Counted from the stretch's first letter, positions 1 to 7,737 are shown. The stretch is DNA of 8,452 nucleotides from Vicinamibacteria bacterium (GCA_016650185.1 JAENWE010000252.1:1-8452), one strand, 5' to 3'. The notes: generated from the sequence alone by a model not told the origin. Numbers and translations: made by a program.

Positions 1-705
1 CGGATCTTTATCGGAGACATCCAGGGCTGCCGGGAGGAACTCGAACGACTGCTTGGCGTTCTCAAGTACGACTCCTCGCTGGACGCGCTCGAGCCGGTCG
101 GCGACTTCGTCAATCGCGGCCCCGATTCGCTCGGCACGCTCCGATTGCTCAAGTCCCTCGGCGCCGGCGGCGTTTTGGGCAATCACGACCTGCATCTTCT
201 GGCCGCGCGCCGGGGCGCGCGGTCCCTCAAGTCCTGGGACACCTTGAGCCAGGTGCTCAAAGCCCAAGATTGCGAGGACCTTCTCGCCTGGCTTCGGGCC
301 AAGCCCTTCGTCAAGGCGTGGCCCGACGTTATTCTCGTCCACGCCGGACTGAGCCCCGCCTGGGTCAATCCTGCGGCAGCCCTCGCAGGCCTTGACCCTG
401 AAAGCGCCCATCCCCGGATTGACCTGGCCACGCGTCTTCGTTGGTGCGATGCGCGAGGGGAAACACCCCCCTCGGAGGACGACCCGCCGGATGAGCCCGG
501 CTTCCGGCCATGGTTCGACCACTTGAAGGGCCGATTCAGGGAGACGGTCGTATTCGGGCACTGGGCGCGCCTCGGTCTCGTCAACCGTATCGGCTTCAGA
601 GGGCTCGACTCCGGCTGCGTCTGGGGCGGCCGCCTGACCGCCTGGATTGCGGAGGACGATTCGTTCATGAGCGTGCCGGCGGCCAAGGTCTACGCGCGCG
701 ATTAG
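1..705 (+). CDS. apaH: ApaH-like symmetrical bis(5'-nucleosyl)-tetraphosphatase, 5' partial
   Basis: This is a metallophosphoesterase of the ApaH type, which hydrolyses Ap4A symmetrically to two ADP in the cytoplasm. The frame is open from base 1 and 234 residues are visible; only a few N-terminal residues should be missing, because the first metal motif GDIQGC already sits at visible residues 5-10. Further motifs are GDFVNRGP (34-41), GNHDLHLLA (60-68), VHAGL (113-117), FGHWA (185-189) and the ApaH-typical GLDSGCVWGG (201-210). The first motif has Gln where the general phosphoesterase consensus GDxHG has His. I recall this variant in many ApaH proteins, so it does not argue for inactivity. 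At roughly 240 residues it is shorter than E. coli ApaH (about 280). An internal ATG at 145 would cut off two metal motifs and is not the start. It lies 56 bases before the symporter gene and shows no functional link to it. The family is clear; substrate preference within it is inferred. Confidence 0.88.
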   Translation, partial: RIFIGDIQGCREELERLLGVLKYDSSLDALEPVGDFVNRGPDSLGTLRLLKSLGAGGVLGNHDLHLLAARRGARSLKSWDTLSQVLKAQDCEDLLAWLRAKPFVKAWPDVILVHAGLSPAWVNPAAALAGLDPESAHPRIDLATRLRWCDARGETPPSEDDPPDEPGFRPWFDHLKGRFRETVVFGHWARLGLVNRIGFRGLDSGCVWGGRLTAWIAEDDSFMSVPAAKVYARD

Positions 706-761
706 GCCCGAGCCCTGACCGTTCCCGGTTGTCTTTGGGTGCTGTATGGTCCTCCGGATCC
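706..761 (+). promoter_or_regulatory. Intergenic gap before the symporter gene, weak hairpin and possible -10-like element
   Basis: These 56 bases separate the ApaH-like gene from the symporter gene. A small inverted repeat ACCG-TTCC-CGGT (718-729) is followed by TTGTCTTT. The stem is only 4 pairs, so it is a poor intrinsic terminator. TATGGT at 745-750 lies 11 bases before the ATG and could be a -10 element. No convincing -35 element stands at the right distance, and no purine-rich Shine-Dalgarno sequence precedes the ATG at 762. A promoter here is plausible because gene function changes at this point, but the sequence alone does not prove one. Confidence 0.2.
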
Positions 762-2525
762 ATGACCACTCTCGACATCTTCATCGTTATCCTGAGCGTT
801 TCGCTCGCGGCCCTTCCCGCATTGATGCTCGCGAAGCGGGCCGGCAAGGGCCGCGATGAGTTCTTCGTCTCCGGTCGCAGCGCGCCCTGGTGGCTGATCG
901 GAACATCGATGGTAGCCACGACCTTCAGCACGGACACGCCCAATCTCGTCACCGACCTCGTGCGCACCGGCGGCGTTTCGGGCAACTGGGCCTGGTGGGC
1001 GTTTCTGGTCACCGGAATGGTGACCGTCTTCTTCTACGCGCCGCTCTGGCGCCGAGCCGGATTTCTGACTGACCTCGAGTTCTATGAGCTCCGCTACGCC
1101 GGAAAGGCCGCGGCTTTTCTGCGCGGATTCCGCGCCGTCTATCTCGGAGTGTTCTTCAACATTCTGGTCATGGCCGCGGTGACCCTGGCGGGAGTAAAGA
1201 TGGGCTCGGTGATGCTCGGCCTCTCCCGCGAGAGCGCGGTGGTCGCCTGCATCCTGATGTCCATCCTCTTCGGATCACCCGCCGGACTCTCCGGCGTCCT
1301 GGTCTCGGACCTGATCCAGTTTTCGATGGCCATGATCGGGGTCACGGCGGCGGCATTCTTCGCGGTGACCCGGCCGGAGGTCGGCGGTCTCCGCAATCTC
1401 ATCGACACCACCGATCCGCAAACCCTCTCGCTGCTGCCGAGTTTCTCGAACGGGGACGCGGTGATGACTCTTCTGATCGTCCCGTTCCTCATCCAGTGGT
1501 GGTCGACGTGGTATCCAGGAGCCGAGCCGGGCGGGGGCAGCTATGTCGCGCAGCGGATGCTGGCCGCCCGTTCGCCCAAGGACGCTCTTCGGGGCACGCT
1601 CTGGTTCAATATCGCCCATTACGCCCTGCGCCCCTGGCCCTGGATTCTGGTGGCTCTGGCCTCGATAAAGGTGTTCCCCACCCTCGATTCCTTGCGGGCC
1701 GCTCTTCCCCATGTCGATCCAGCGCTCATCGGGCACGATCTCGCCTACCCCGCGATGCTGCTGGGGCTGCCATCCGGCGTCAGGGGACTCGTGGTCGCGG
1801 CCCTTCTGGCCGCCTATCTGTCCACGATGTCCACGCACATGAACTGGGGAGCGTCCTATCTGGTTAACGACGTTTACGTGCGGTTCATCAACCGCGACGC
1901 AAAGGAGCAGCATCTCGTTCTTCTGGGCCGGGTCTCCTCCGCGTTGATCGCCATCGCCGCCGGCGCTTTCATGCTGACTCTCGGCACCGCCTCCGAAGCG
2001 TTCAACCTCCTAGTCTCGGTGGGTGCCGGCACCGGCGCCATCTATCTCCTGCGCTGGTTCTGGTGGCGGGTGAATCCCTGGACTGAGATCATCGGCATGG
2101 CAGTTTCGTTGTTCATCGCTCTCTACTTTCGCTTCAGCGCGTCGACCGCGGCCTACTCGAGCTCCCTCAAGCTCGTGATCACGGTGGCCATCACCACTCT
2201 GGCCGCGGTGATGGCGACGTTCGTCTTCCCGCCCTCCGATGACACGACGTTGCGGGCGTTCATCGACCGCACCGGCGTGGGTGGAGGGCTCTGGGCGGCC
2301 GCCCGGGCCCGCCTCGGGATCACGACGCCCCAGAAGACGGACTTCGGCGACTCTCTCAAGGGCGCCATCGCCGGCTGCTTTCTTGTCTACTCTCTCCTTT
2401 TCGGGGTGGGAGAGATCCTCTACGGCCGTTGGCTATCGGCGGCGGTTTTCGGCGCGGCGGCTCTGATCGCCGCCTTCTCCATGCGAGCCGTGCTCAGGCG
2501 GTTCGAGAGGGTATTCGAGTCATGA
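762..2525 (+). CDS. Sodium:solute symporter, SSS family
   Basis: This is an inner-membrane transporter of the SSS family (the PutP/SGLT group with the LeuT-like fold), which moves a sugar, amino acid or similar solute with Na+. It has 587 residues and about 14 predicted hydrophobic helices. Family signatures are FFVSGRSAPWWLIGTSM (34-50), GLSGVLVSDLIQF (175-187) and AALLAAYLSTMSTHMN (346-361). In the last of these, A351, S354 and T355 fall where vSGLT has Na2-site residues A361, S364 and S365, so sodium coupling is likely. The loop WYPGAEPGGGSYVAQRM (250-266) is typical of a subgroup often found beside carbohydrate genes. A polar stretch at about 490-530 precedes two final helices. I chose the ATG at 762 because the frame upstream lies inside the ApaH-like gene and the first helix starts at residue 4. 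The stop overlaps the next start as ATGA, so both proteins are probably made from one transcript. The solute cannot be read from the sequence; an amino sugar or other sugar is inferred from the partner. Confidence 0.9.
   Translation: MTTLDIFIVILSVSLAALPALMLAKRAGKGRDEFFVSGRSAPWWLIGTSMVATTFSTDTPNLVTDLVRTGGVSGNWAWWAFLVTGMVTVFFYAPLWRRAGFLTDLEFYELRYAGKAAAFLRGFRAVYLGVFFNILVMAAVTLAGVKMGSVMLGLSRESAVVACILMSILFGSPAGLSGVLVSDLIQFSMAMIGVTAAAFFAVTRPEVGGLRNLIDTTDPQTLSLLPSFSNGDAVMTLLIVPFLIQWWSTWYPGAEPGGGSYVAQRMLAARSPKDALRGTLWFNIAHYALRPWPWILVALASIKVFPTLDSLRAALPHVDPALIGHDLAYPAMLLGLPSGVRGLVVAALLAAYLSTMSTHMNWGASYLVNDVYVRFINRDAKEQHLVLLGRVSSALIAIAAGAFMLTLGTASEAFNLLVSVGAGTGAIYLLRWFWWRVNPWTEIIGMAVSLFIALYFRFSASTAAYSSSLKLVITVAITTLAAVMATFVFPPSDDTTLRAFIDRTGVGGGLWAAARARLGITTPQKTDFGDSLKGAIAGCFLVYSLLFGVGEILYGRWLSAAVFGAAALIAAFSMRAVLRRFERVFES
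2505..2511 (+). promoter_or_regulatory. Shine-Dalgarno candidate for the GH109-like gene
   Basis: GAGAGGG sits 10 bases before the ATG at 2522, inside the end of the symporter gene. It supports initiation at 2522 rather than at the in-frame ATG at 2429. It also marks this junction as having its own ribosome site in addition to the ATGA overlap. Confidence 0.45.
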
Positions 2526-3874
2526 AGATCCACGACATCTCCAGGCGACGCTTCATGGAGGCGAGCGCCATCGCCTCGGCGGCGGCGTCTCTGGCCAAGA
2601 GAACCGAGGGGGGAGCGGCTTTAGAGGACGATCGCGAACCCTCGGAGTTCTTCCACGTCGCTCCCCTTCGGGTCGTTCGAGTCGGCTTCGTCGGCGTCGG
2701 GCTTCAGGGCACGGAGCACGTAAAGAATCTCCTCAGTCTGGATGGCGTCGAGCTTCGCGCGGTGTGCGACATAGCGCCCGAAAAGGTGGCGCGGGCTCAG
2801 GCCCTCGCCCGGGACGCGGGCAAGCAGGAGCCGAAAGGGTTCACGAATGGTCCGCGCGACTTTGAGAGGCTCTGCGCCGAAGAGGATCTCGACCTCGTGT
2901 ACACCGCCACACCCTGGGAGTGGCATGTCCCGGTGATGCTGGCGGCCATGAAGAATGGCAAGCACGCGGCCACCGAAGTGCCGGCCGCCCAGACCGTGGA
3001 AGACTGCTGGAAGCTGGTCGAGACTGCGGAAAAGGAGAAGAAGCACTGCGTCCTCATGGAGAACTGCTGCTACGACCGCCCCGAGATGATGGTCCTTCAC
3101 ATGCTTCGCAAGGGGCTTTTCGGCGAGGCCATGCATGCCGAAGTGGGTTACCAGCACGACCTTCGGGCGATCAAGTTCGAAACTCGGGACGAGGGTCTGT
3201 GGAGGCGCGCTCATGCGACGCGCCTCAACGGAAATCTCTATCCCACTCACGGCCTGGGGCCGGCCGCCCAAGCCATGGGCATCAATCGCGGCGATCAGTT
3301 CGACTATCTCGTGGCCATGGCCAGCCCGTCTCGCGGACTCCAGGATTTTCAGCGTGAACGCCTTCCCGCCGAGGATCTGAGGCGCAAGGAGACCTACGTT
3401 CTTGGCGATGTTCACACCAGCATGATCAAGACCCACCTGGGACGCACCATCTACCTCGTGCACGACACCAACCTTCCTCGGCCCTACGCTCGGTACAACG
3501 TCTTCCAGGGAAGCAAAGGCATCTACTCAGGCTTCCCGCCGCGCTTCTACTTCGACGCTCAGGAGCCGGCGCACCGCTACAAGGCGCTCTCGGACTTCGC
3601 GGCGGAATGGGATCATCCGCTGTGGACGGCCGATCGGGTCAAGAACGCCAAGAACGGTCACGGCGGCATGGACTTCCTCGAAGACCTGCGCCTCATGGAG
3701 TGTCTCCAGCAGGGCCTTCCCACCGACTTCGACGTGTACGATGCCGCCGCTTGGAGCTGCATGGTCGAGCTGACGGCCAAGTCGGCGGCATCGCGATCGA
3801 AACCCGTCGACCTGCCCGATTTCACCCGCGGCAAGTGGCGAAGCCGACCTCCCCTCGGAATCATCGGCGGCTGA
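2522..3874 (+). CDS. Gfo/Idh/MocA-fold protein of the GH109 (alpha-N-acetylgalactosaminidase) type, Tat signal
   Basis: This 450-residue protein has an N-terminal NAD-binding fold (VGFVGVGLQG, 54-63) and a Gfo/Idh/MocA C-terminal domain. It resembles the GH109 enzyme of Elizabethkingia meningoseptica, recalled from memory, over most of its length. Shared blocks include TPWEWH (130-135), YQHDLR (210-215), YPTHGLGP (240-247), the RPY motif (320-322) and HGGMDF (380-385). E152, Y184, Y240, H243 and Y322 line up with E149, Y179, Y225, H228 and Y307, the residues described around NAD and the active site. GH109 enzymes cleave terminal alpha-GalNAc by an NAD-dependent oxidation-elimination route with NAD regenerated in the cycle. 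The start carries a twin-arginine motif, SRRRFM (7-12), then a short, weakly hydrophobic stretch; Tat export with NAD already bound would fit. No clear signal peptidase site is visible. The ATGA overlap with the symporter suggests co-translation. The fold is certain and GH109 membership likely. The actual glycoside is unknown, since family relatives can act on other sugars or be plain dehydrogenases. Confidence 0.87.
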   Translation: MKIHDISRRRFMEASAIASAAASLAKRTEGGAALEDDREPSEFFHVAPLRVVRVGFVGVGLQGTEHVKNLLSLDGVELRAVCDIAPEKVARAQALARDAGKQEPKGFTNGPRDFERLCAEEDLDLVYTATPWEWHVPVMLAAMKNGKHAATEVPAAQTVEDCWKLVETAEKEKKHCVLMENCCYDRPEMMVLHMLRKGLFGEAMHAEVGYQHDLRAIKFETRDEGLWRRAHATRLNGNLYPTHGLGPAAQAMGINRGDQFDYLVAMASPSRGLQDFQRERLPAEDLRRKETYVLGDVHTSMIKTHLGRTIYLVHDTNLPRPYARYNVFQGSKGIYSGFPPRFYFDAQEPAHRYKALSDFAAEWDHPLWTADRVKNAKNGHGGMDFLEDLRLMECLQQGLPTDFDVYDAAAWSCMVELTAKSAASRSKPVDLPDFTRGKWRSRPPLGIIGG

Positions 3875-3876
3875 CC

Positions 3877-3889
3877 CCGGGCGCCCCGG
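3877..3889 (+). other. Short GC-rich hairpin after the GH109-like gene
   Basis: CCGGG-CGC-CCCGG at 3877-3889 can form a five-pair stem with a three-base loop, starting two bases after the GH109-like stop codon. No T-rich tract follows, so it is not a standard intrinsic terminator. It might slow 3' exonucleases or polymerase, or be a chance product of the high GC content. Confidence 0.2.
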
Positions 3890-3929
3890 CCGCTTGCCAG
3901 GACAACCGTCCGGGTATTAGCGTGCCGCC

Positions 3930-4283
3930 ATGCCTCAAGCCGATCACGACAAGCGAATCGACTACATCGAATTTCCGGTGGACGACATGAGCGTCGCGCA
4001 GGCGTTCTATGGCGGAGTCTTCGGCTGGAAGTTCACCGACTACGGCCCCGACTACTCGAGCTTCGAGGACGGTCGACTCGCCGGTGGTTTGCGCGGAGGC
4101 GAAACCCCAACCCGGGGCGGCGCGCTGGTCGTGATCTACACCATCGCTCTGGAGGCCGTCCTTGATGCCGTGATCCTCGCGGGCGGAAAGATCGTTGTCG
4201 AGACCCACGACTTCCCGGGCGGGCGTCGGTTCCACTTCACCGATCCGGCGGGAAACGAACTGGCGGTCTGGAGCGACGTTTAG
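3930..4283 (+). CDS. VOC (glyoxalase/bleomycin-resistance fold) family protein
   Basis: This small cytoplasmic protein of 117 residues matches a single VOC domain made of two beta-alpha-beta-beta-beta modules. Visible signatures are DYIEFPVDDM (11-20) on the first strand, AFYGGVFGWKFTDYGP (25-40), and the closing block FHFTDPAGNELAVWSD (101-116). E110 in GNELAVW is at the usual metal-ligand position. The usual first-strand ligand is not a clear His here (Y12 and E14 lie nearby), so metal binding is uncertain. Members of this group are often annotated only as glyoxalase-like, and no substrate can be assigned. It starts 55 bases after the GH109-like gene with no evident Shine-Dalgarno sequence; TATTAG at 3915-3920 might be a -10 element. 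It may be a separate unit rather than the third gene of the symporter operon. It ends 8 bases from the stop codon of the convergent monooxygenase gene. Confidence 0.85.
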   Translation: MPQADHDKRIDYIEFPVDDMSVAQAFYGGVFGWKFTDYGPDYSSFEDGRLAGGLRGGETPTRGGALVVIYTIALEAVLDAVILAGGKIVVETHDFPGGRRFHFTDPAGNELAVWSDV

Positions 4284-4291
4284 CGGGCCCT

Positions 4292-6598
4292 TCAGCGGAA
4301 CCGCGGGGTGTAACGGTTGATCGACGAATAGGGGTCCGGCCAGGGCAGACGCACGCCGAAGTCCTGCGCGGCATGGCGAGTCCAGTAGGGGTCGTACAGA
4401 TGCGCCCTGGCCAGCGCCACCAGATCGGCTCGTCCCGCGGCGAGAATGGTGTTCGCGTCGGCGAAGGATGAAATGGCGCCCACCGCCATGGTGGCGATGC
4501 CGGCTTCGTGCCGGATCCGATCGGCGAAAGGAGTCTGAAACAGCCGGCCATACCGGGGCCGCTGTTCCGGCACGGTCTGACCGGCCGAAACATCCACAAG
4601 GTCGCAGCCATGTTGCTTGAAGGCCTGAGCGATTCGTACCGCGTCTTCTCCATCGAGGCCGCCATCCACCCAGTCGGTGGCGGAGATGCGCACGCTCAGC
4701 GGCTTCTCCGCGGGCCACGCGCCCCGAACGGCATCGAACACTTCCAGCGGATAGCGGAGACGGTTCTCGAGCGACCCCCCGTAGGCGTCGAGACGATGGT
4801 TGGTCAGGGGAGAGAGGAAGCTCGCGAGGAGATAGCCGTGTGCGCAGTGCAGTTCGAGGAGATCGAAACCCGCGGTGCGGACGCGCCGCGCGGCTTGGGC
4901 GAAATGTCCTTTGACTTCCGCCATATCCTCCGCGCTCATTTCTCGCGGGGCGCGCTTGCCCGAAGACCAGGGAATCGCCGAGGGCGCCAGGAGATCCCAT
5001 GACGTTTCCGGGGGCAGGGCTTCGTCACCCTCCCACTCCAGCGTGGACGCCCCCTTGCGGCCCGCATGGCCGAGTTGAATTCCGATCTTCGCGGCGGTGT
5101 TCTTGTGAACGAATCGGACGATCCTCTTCCAGGCACGGGTCTGCTTGTCGTCATAGAGCCCAGTGCAGCCGAGAGTGATCCGCCCGTGTGAAGTCACGTC
5201 CGTCATCTCCGCCATGACCAGGCCCGCGCCCCCCATAGCCCGGCTGCCCAGATGAACCAGATGCCAGTCATCCGGTATCCCGTCATCCGCCGAGTACTGG
5301 CACATGGCCGAAACGACGATCCGATTCTCGAGCACAAGATCTCGTAACTTGAACGGGGTCAGGAACGGAGGGGCCACCCGACGCGACGCCCCCGAAGGAT
5401 CGGGCTCTGCAAGTTCCAGCGTCGGAGTCAGGACGCGGGCCTGGGCCTCCGCTTCTCCCACGAACCAGGCATCGACCTCGGCCACATAGGCGGGGTCGCG
5501 CCTGCGCAGATCCTCGTGGGTGATACGCAGGCTGCGGGTTACGAGGTTGAAGCCGAACTGAATGGGAGCCGTCGCCATGTAGCGCTCGGTGTCTTCGAAC
5601 CACTCCAGGCTCGCCTGGGCGGCGCGCTGAAGACTCTCCACCGGCCCGCGCCGTTCCCGCTCATAGCGGGTCAGCGCCGCAGGCAGGGAAGTTTCTTCGG
5701 AAAGGGCGCGGGCGAGGACAATCGAGTCCTCCATGGCGAGCTTGGTCCCCGAGCCCACCGAGAAGTGCGCGGTATGCGCGGCATCGCCCACCAGAACCAA
5801 GGACCCGGCGTGCCAGCGTTCGTTGACAATGGTTGGGAAACGACGCCAGATCGACCGGTTTGGAATCAGGGGAGCGCCCTCCAATTCCTCCCGGAAGAGC
5901 CTCTCGCAATAGGCCACGGTCGCGGCCTCGTCCGTCTCGGACAGGCCAGCCCGTTGGAACGTTTCGTCCGTGGCCTCGACGATAAAGGTCGAACAGGGGC
6001 CCGGGCCTTTGGGGTGAGTCTCGTACTGATACGCGTGGACGCGGAAGAGACCGTGTTCGTTGGTCTTGAAATAGAACGTGAACGCCGGGAAGCGGCGCGT
6101 GGTTCCGAGCCAAACGAAACGGTTGCGGCGCTCGTCAATCCGCGTCCCGAACGTGGCCCCCACCTCGGCTCTCAGCACGCTCGCCGCACCGTCAGCGGCC
6201 ACGATGAGGTCGGCGGGGGGCAGGTCGGCCCTCGAGCGCACCTCCACTCCATTGCGGATGTCGACGCCGAGGCGCAGCGCTTCCTCCCGGAGAATTCTCA
6301 GGAGACTCGCGCGCGCGATGCCGCTGAAACCATGGCCGGTCGAACGGAGGAGGTGACCGCGGTAGTGGACGTCGATATCGTCCCAGTGGTGGAAGCTCTC
6401 CTTCAGCCGATCGATGGTCGAAGGATCCGCGTTGGCCAGGTTGTCCATGGTCGCGTCAGAGAACACAACCCCGAACCCAAACGAATCGCCGGGTTGATGA
6501 CGTTCGAACAGAGAGACGTCGTGGGACGGGTCCCGTTTCTTGAGGAGGATGGACAGGTAGAGCGCCGAAGGCCCGGCCCCTGCGCACACCACTCTCAT
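4292..6598 (-). CDS. Bifunctional anthraniloyl-CoA (2-aminobenzoyl-CoA) monooxygenase/reductase-type fusion protein
   Basis: This 768-residue cytoplasmic flavoenzyme joins two domains. Residues 1 to about 400 form a class A FAD hydroxylase like salicylyl-CoA 5-hydroxylase: dinucleotide motif GAGPSALYL (7-15), ribose-binding E32 in FERH, FGFGVVFSD (40-48), and LVGDAAHTAHFSVGSGTKLA (269-288). Residues about 410-755 form an Old Yellow Enzyme barrel of the YqjM class: AMCQYS (431-436), IQLGHAGRKG (507-516), the substrate-binding pair H584/H587 in HCAHGYLL, FLSPLTNHRLDAYGGSLENR (594-613), and GRADLVALAR (722-731) near the FMN phosphate. The known Azoarcus enzyme of this architecture hydroxylates 2-aminobenzoyl-CoA at C5 and then reduces the ring, giving a non-aromatic oxo-cyclohexene-CoA. 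A simple salicylyl-CoA hydroxylase needs no reductase half, so dearomatisation is the better reading. The third glycine of GxGxxG is A12 here. The start overlaps the acyl-CoA dehydrogenase stop as ATGA. No strong Shine-Dalgarno sequence is visible, which suggests translational coupling. The aryl substrate is inferred. Confidence 0.9.
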   Translation of the reverse strand: MRVVCAGAGPSALYLSILLKKRDPSHDVSLFERHQPGDSFGFGVVFSDATMDNLANADPSTIDRLKESFHHWDDIDVHYRGHLLRSTGHGFSGIARASLLRILREEALRLGVDIRNGVEVRSRADLPPADLIVAADGAASVLRAEVGATFGTRIDERRNRFVWLGTTRRFPAFTFYFKTNEHGLFRVHAYQYETHPKGPGPCSTFIVEATDETFQRAGLSETDEAATVAYCERLFREELEGAPLIPNRSIWRRFPTIVNERWHAGSLVLVGDAAHTAHFSVGSGTKLAMEDSIVLARALSEETSLPAALTRYERERRGPVESLQRAAQASLEWFEDTERYMATAPIQFGFNLVTRSLRITHEDLRRRDPAYVAEVDAWFVGEAEAQARVLTPTLELAEPDPSGASRRVAPPFLTPFKLRDLVLENRIVVSAMCQYSADDGIPDDWHLVHLGSRAMGGAGLVMAEMTDVTSHGRITLGCTGLYDDKQTRAWKRIVRFVHKNTAAKIGIQLGHAGRKGASTLEWEGDEALPPETSWDLLAPSAIPWSSGKRAPREMSAEDMAEVKGHFAQAARRVRTAGFDLLELHCAHGYLLASFLSPLTNHRLDAYGGSLENRLRYPLEVFDAVRGAWPAEKPLSVRISATDWVDGGLDGEDAVRIAQAFKQHGCDLVDVSAGQTVPEQRPRYGRLFQTPFADRIRHEAGIATMAVGAISSFADANTILAAGRADLVALARAHLYDPYWTRHAAQDFGVRLPWPDPYSSINRYTPRFR

Positions 6599-7737
6599 GG
6601 CGCCGGCTTCAGAAGCTGGGAGGCGACGAGGAGGTGCTGGATCTCGGTCGTGCCTTCATAGATACGAAGCGCGCGCACCGAGCGATAGAGCAGGTCCACC
6701 ATCGACTCTTTCATGACCCCACGACCTCCGAGAATCTGAACCGCATCGTCGACGATGGTCTGAGCGTTTTCGGTGGCGAAGGCTTTGGCCATCCCCGATT
6801 CGAGGGTCACCCGGCCCGCCCCCTGATCCTTCTCCCACGCCGCCTCGTAGACCAGGAGCCGGGCGGCCCGGAGGCGGATAGCCATGCGCGCGATCTTGTC
6901 CTGGATCAAGGGCAGGTCGGCGAGCGGCTTGCCGAACTGCCGGCGAGTTTGCGCATGCTGCAGGGCCTCCGAAAGCGCCCGCGCCGCCATGCCGCACGCG
7001 GCGGCGCCCACCGTGGCGCGGAGCCGGTCGAGGGTGGACAGAGCGAGCTTCAGACCCTCGCCTTCCTTCCCAATTCGCGCCCCTTCGCTCACCCGACAGT
7101 CGCGAAAGGCGATCTCTCCAAGCGGATGCGGGGCCGACATGACCAGAGGCTTCACAAACTCGAAACCGGCCGAGCCCGCCTCGACAATGAACGCGGTGAG
7201 GCCTTTGGGCCTCGCTTTCACAGCCTTGGCAAACACAACGTAGAAGTCGGCCAGCCCGCCGTTTGAAATCAGGGTCTTCGTGCCGTTGAGAACATAGCTT
7301 TCGCCCTCCCTTCGGGCTTCGCACGCTATCGCATGGGCGTCCGAACCGGCCCCCGGTTCGGTCATCGCGAAAGCTCCCATCTGGGCCCCGGCGATCGCCT
7401 CGGTGGCGAGCGCCGTCTGCAGGGGCGTGCCGCGAAGGAAGAGCGGGGTGGCGCTCAACGCCTGCAAAGCGAAGACGGCGTCGGCGAGGGGGGAATGGAA
7501 GGCGAGTTCCTCGCGGAGCAGGCAGCACCCGCGGTAGTCTTGCCGCTGAATCGGCTCGAAGAGCGAAGCGTCGCCCATCAGCGTCAGCAAAGCCCTAGCC
7601 TCGGTTCGGGCCTCCTCATCCGTCTCCGGCGGCTTTCGCTTCGACAGCACGTCGCGGCTGAAGGCCTGCGCCCGATCGAGGAGCCCCTCGTGCCGGGCCT
7701 CGAGAAAGGCGCGAACCGGATGAAGATCGACCCTCAT
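6595..7737 (-). CDS. Acyl-CoA dehydrogenase
   Basis: This FAD enzyme of 380 residues has the usual length and plan of the acyl-CoA dehydrogenase family: an N-terminal helical domain (about 1-120), a middle beta domain opening with FAMTEPGAGSD (123-133), and a C-terminal helical domain. Other signatures are LNGTKTLISNGG (150-161), TRRQFGKPLADLPLIQDKIA (264-283), and QILGGRGVMKESMVDLLYRS (334-353). IYEGTTEIQ (359-367) contains E361, at the position of the catalytic base Glu376 of medium-chain acyl-CoA dehydrogenase, so it should be active. It would introduce an alpha,beta double bond into a CoA thioester, passing electrons to ETF. Both ends overlap neighbours by four bases (ATGA), upstream with the crotonase-family gene and downstream with the monooxygenase/reductase. 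No strong Shine-Dalgarno sequence precedes the ATG at 7737, so coupling to upstream translation is likely. Context points to a ring-derived or ring-cleaved CoA ester as substrate, but chain or ring specificity cannot be read here. Confidence 0.93.
   Translation of the reverse strand: MRVDLHPVRAFLEARHEGLLDRAQAFSRDVLSKRKPPETDEEARTEARALLTLMGDASLFEPIQRQDYRGCCLLREELAFHSPLADAVFALQALSATPLFLRGTPLQTALATEAIAGAQMGAFAMTEPGAGSDAHAIACEARREGESYVLNGTKTLISNGGLADFYVVFAKAVKARPKGLTAFIVEAGSAGFEFVKPLVMSAPHPLGEIAFRDCRVSEGARIGKEGEGLKLALSTLDRLRATVGAAACGMAARALSEALQHAQTRRQFGKPLADLPLIQDKIARMAIRLRAARLLVYEAAWEKDQGAGRVTLESGMAKAFATENAQTIVDDAVQILGGRGVMKESMVDLLYRSVRALRIYEGTTEIQHLLVASQLLKPAP

Noticed and set aside
510..761. 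An 84-codon N-terminal extension of the symporter
   Set aside because: It lies mostly inside the ApaH-like gene in another frame and reads as Arg/Leu-rich shadow sequence. The SSS first helix starts right after the ATG at 762.
2429..2521. A 31-codon N-terminal extension of the GH109-like protein
   Set aside because: It would bury the twin-arginine motif. The ATG at 2522 has a GAGAGGG site and an ATGA overlap with the symporter stop.
2621..3463. A 280-codon open frame on the - strand under the GH109-like gene
   Set aside because: It has no motif or plausible start signal, and the + strand product matches a known family along nearly its whole length.
4295..4304. GCGG-AA-CCGC inverted repeat near the convergent stops as a terminator
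   Set aside because: The stem is four pairs with a two-base loop too small to close, lies inside coding sequence and has no T-tract on either strand.
3861..5000. A 379-codon open frame on the - strand crossing the VOC gene and the end of the monooxygenase/reductase
   Set aside because: It is an out-of-frame shadow with Arg/Ser-rich composition. It conflicts with two well-supported genes and shows no domain.
5516..6661. A 381-codon open frame on the + strand, antisense to the monooxygenase/reductase
   Set aside because: The opposite strand encodes a full flavoprotein with all family motifs. The antisense translation is rich in Arg, Gly and Glu with no recognisable domain, as expected from GC-rich codon bias.
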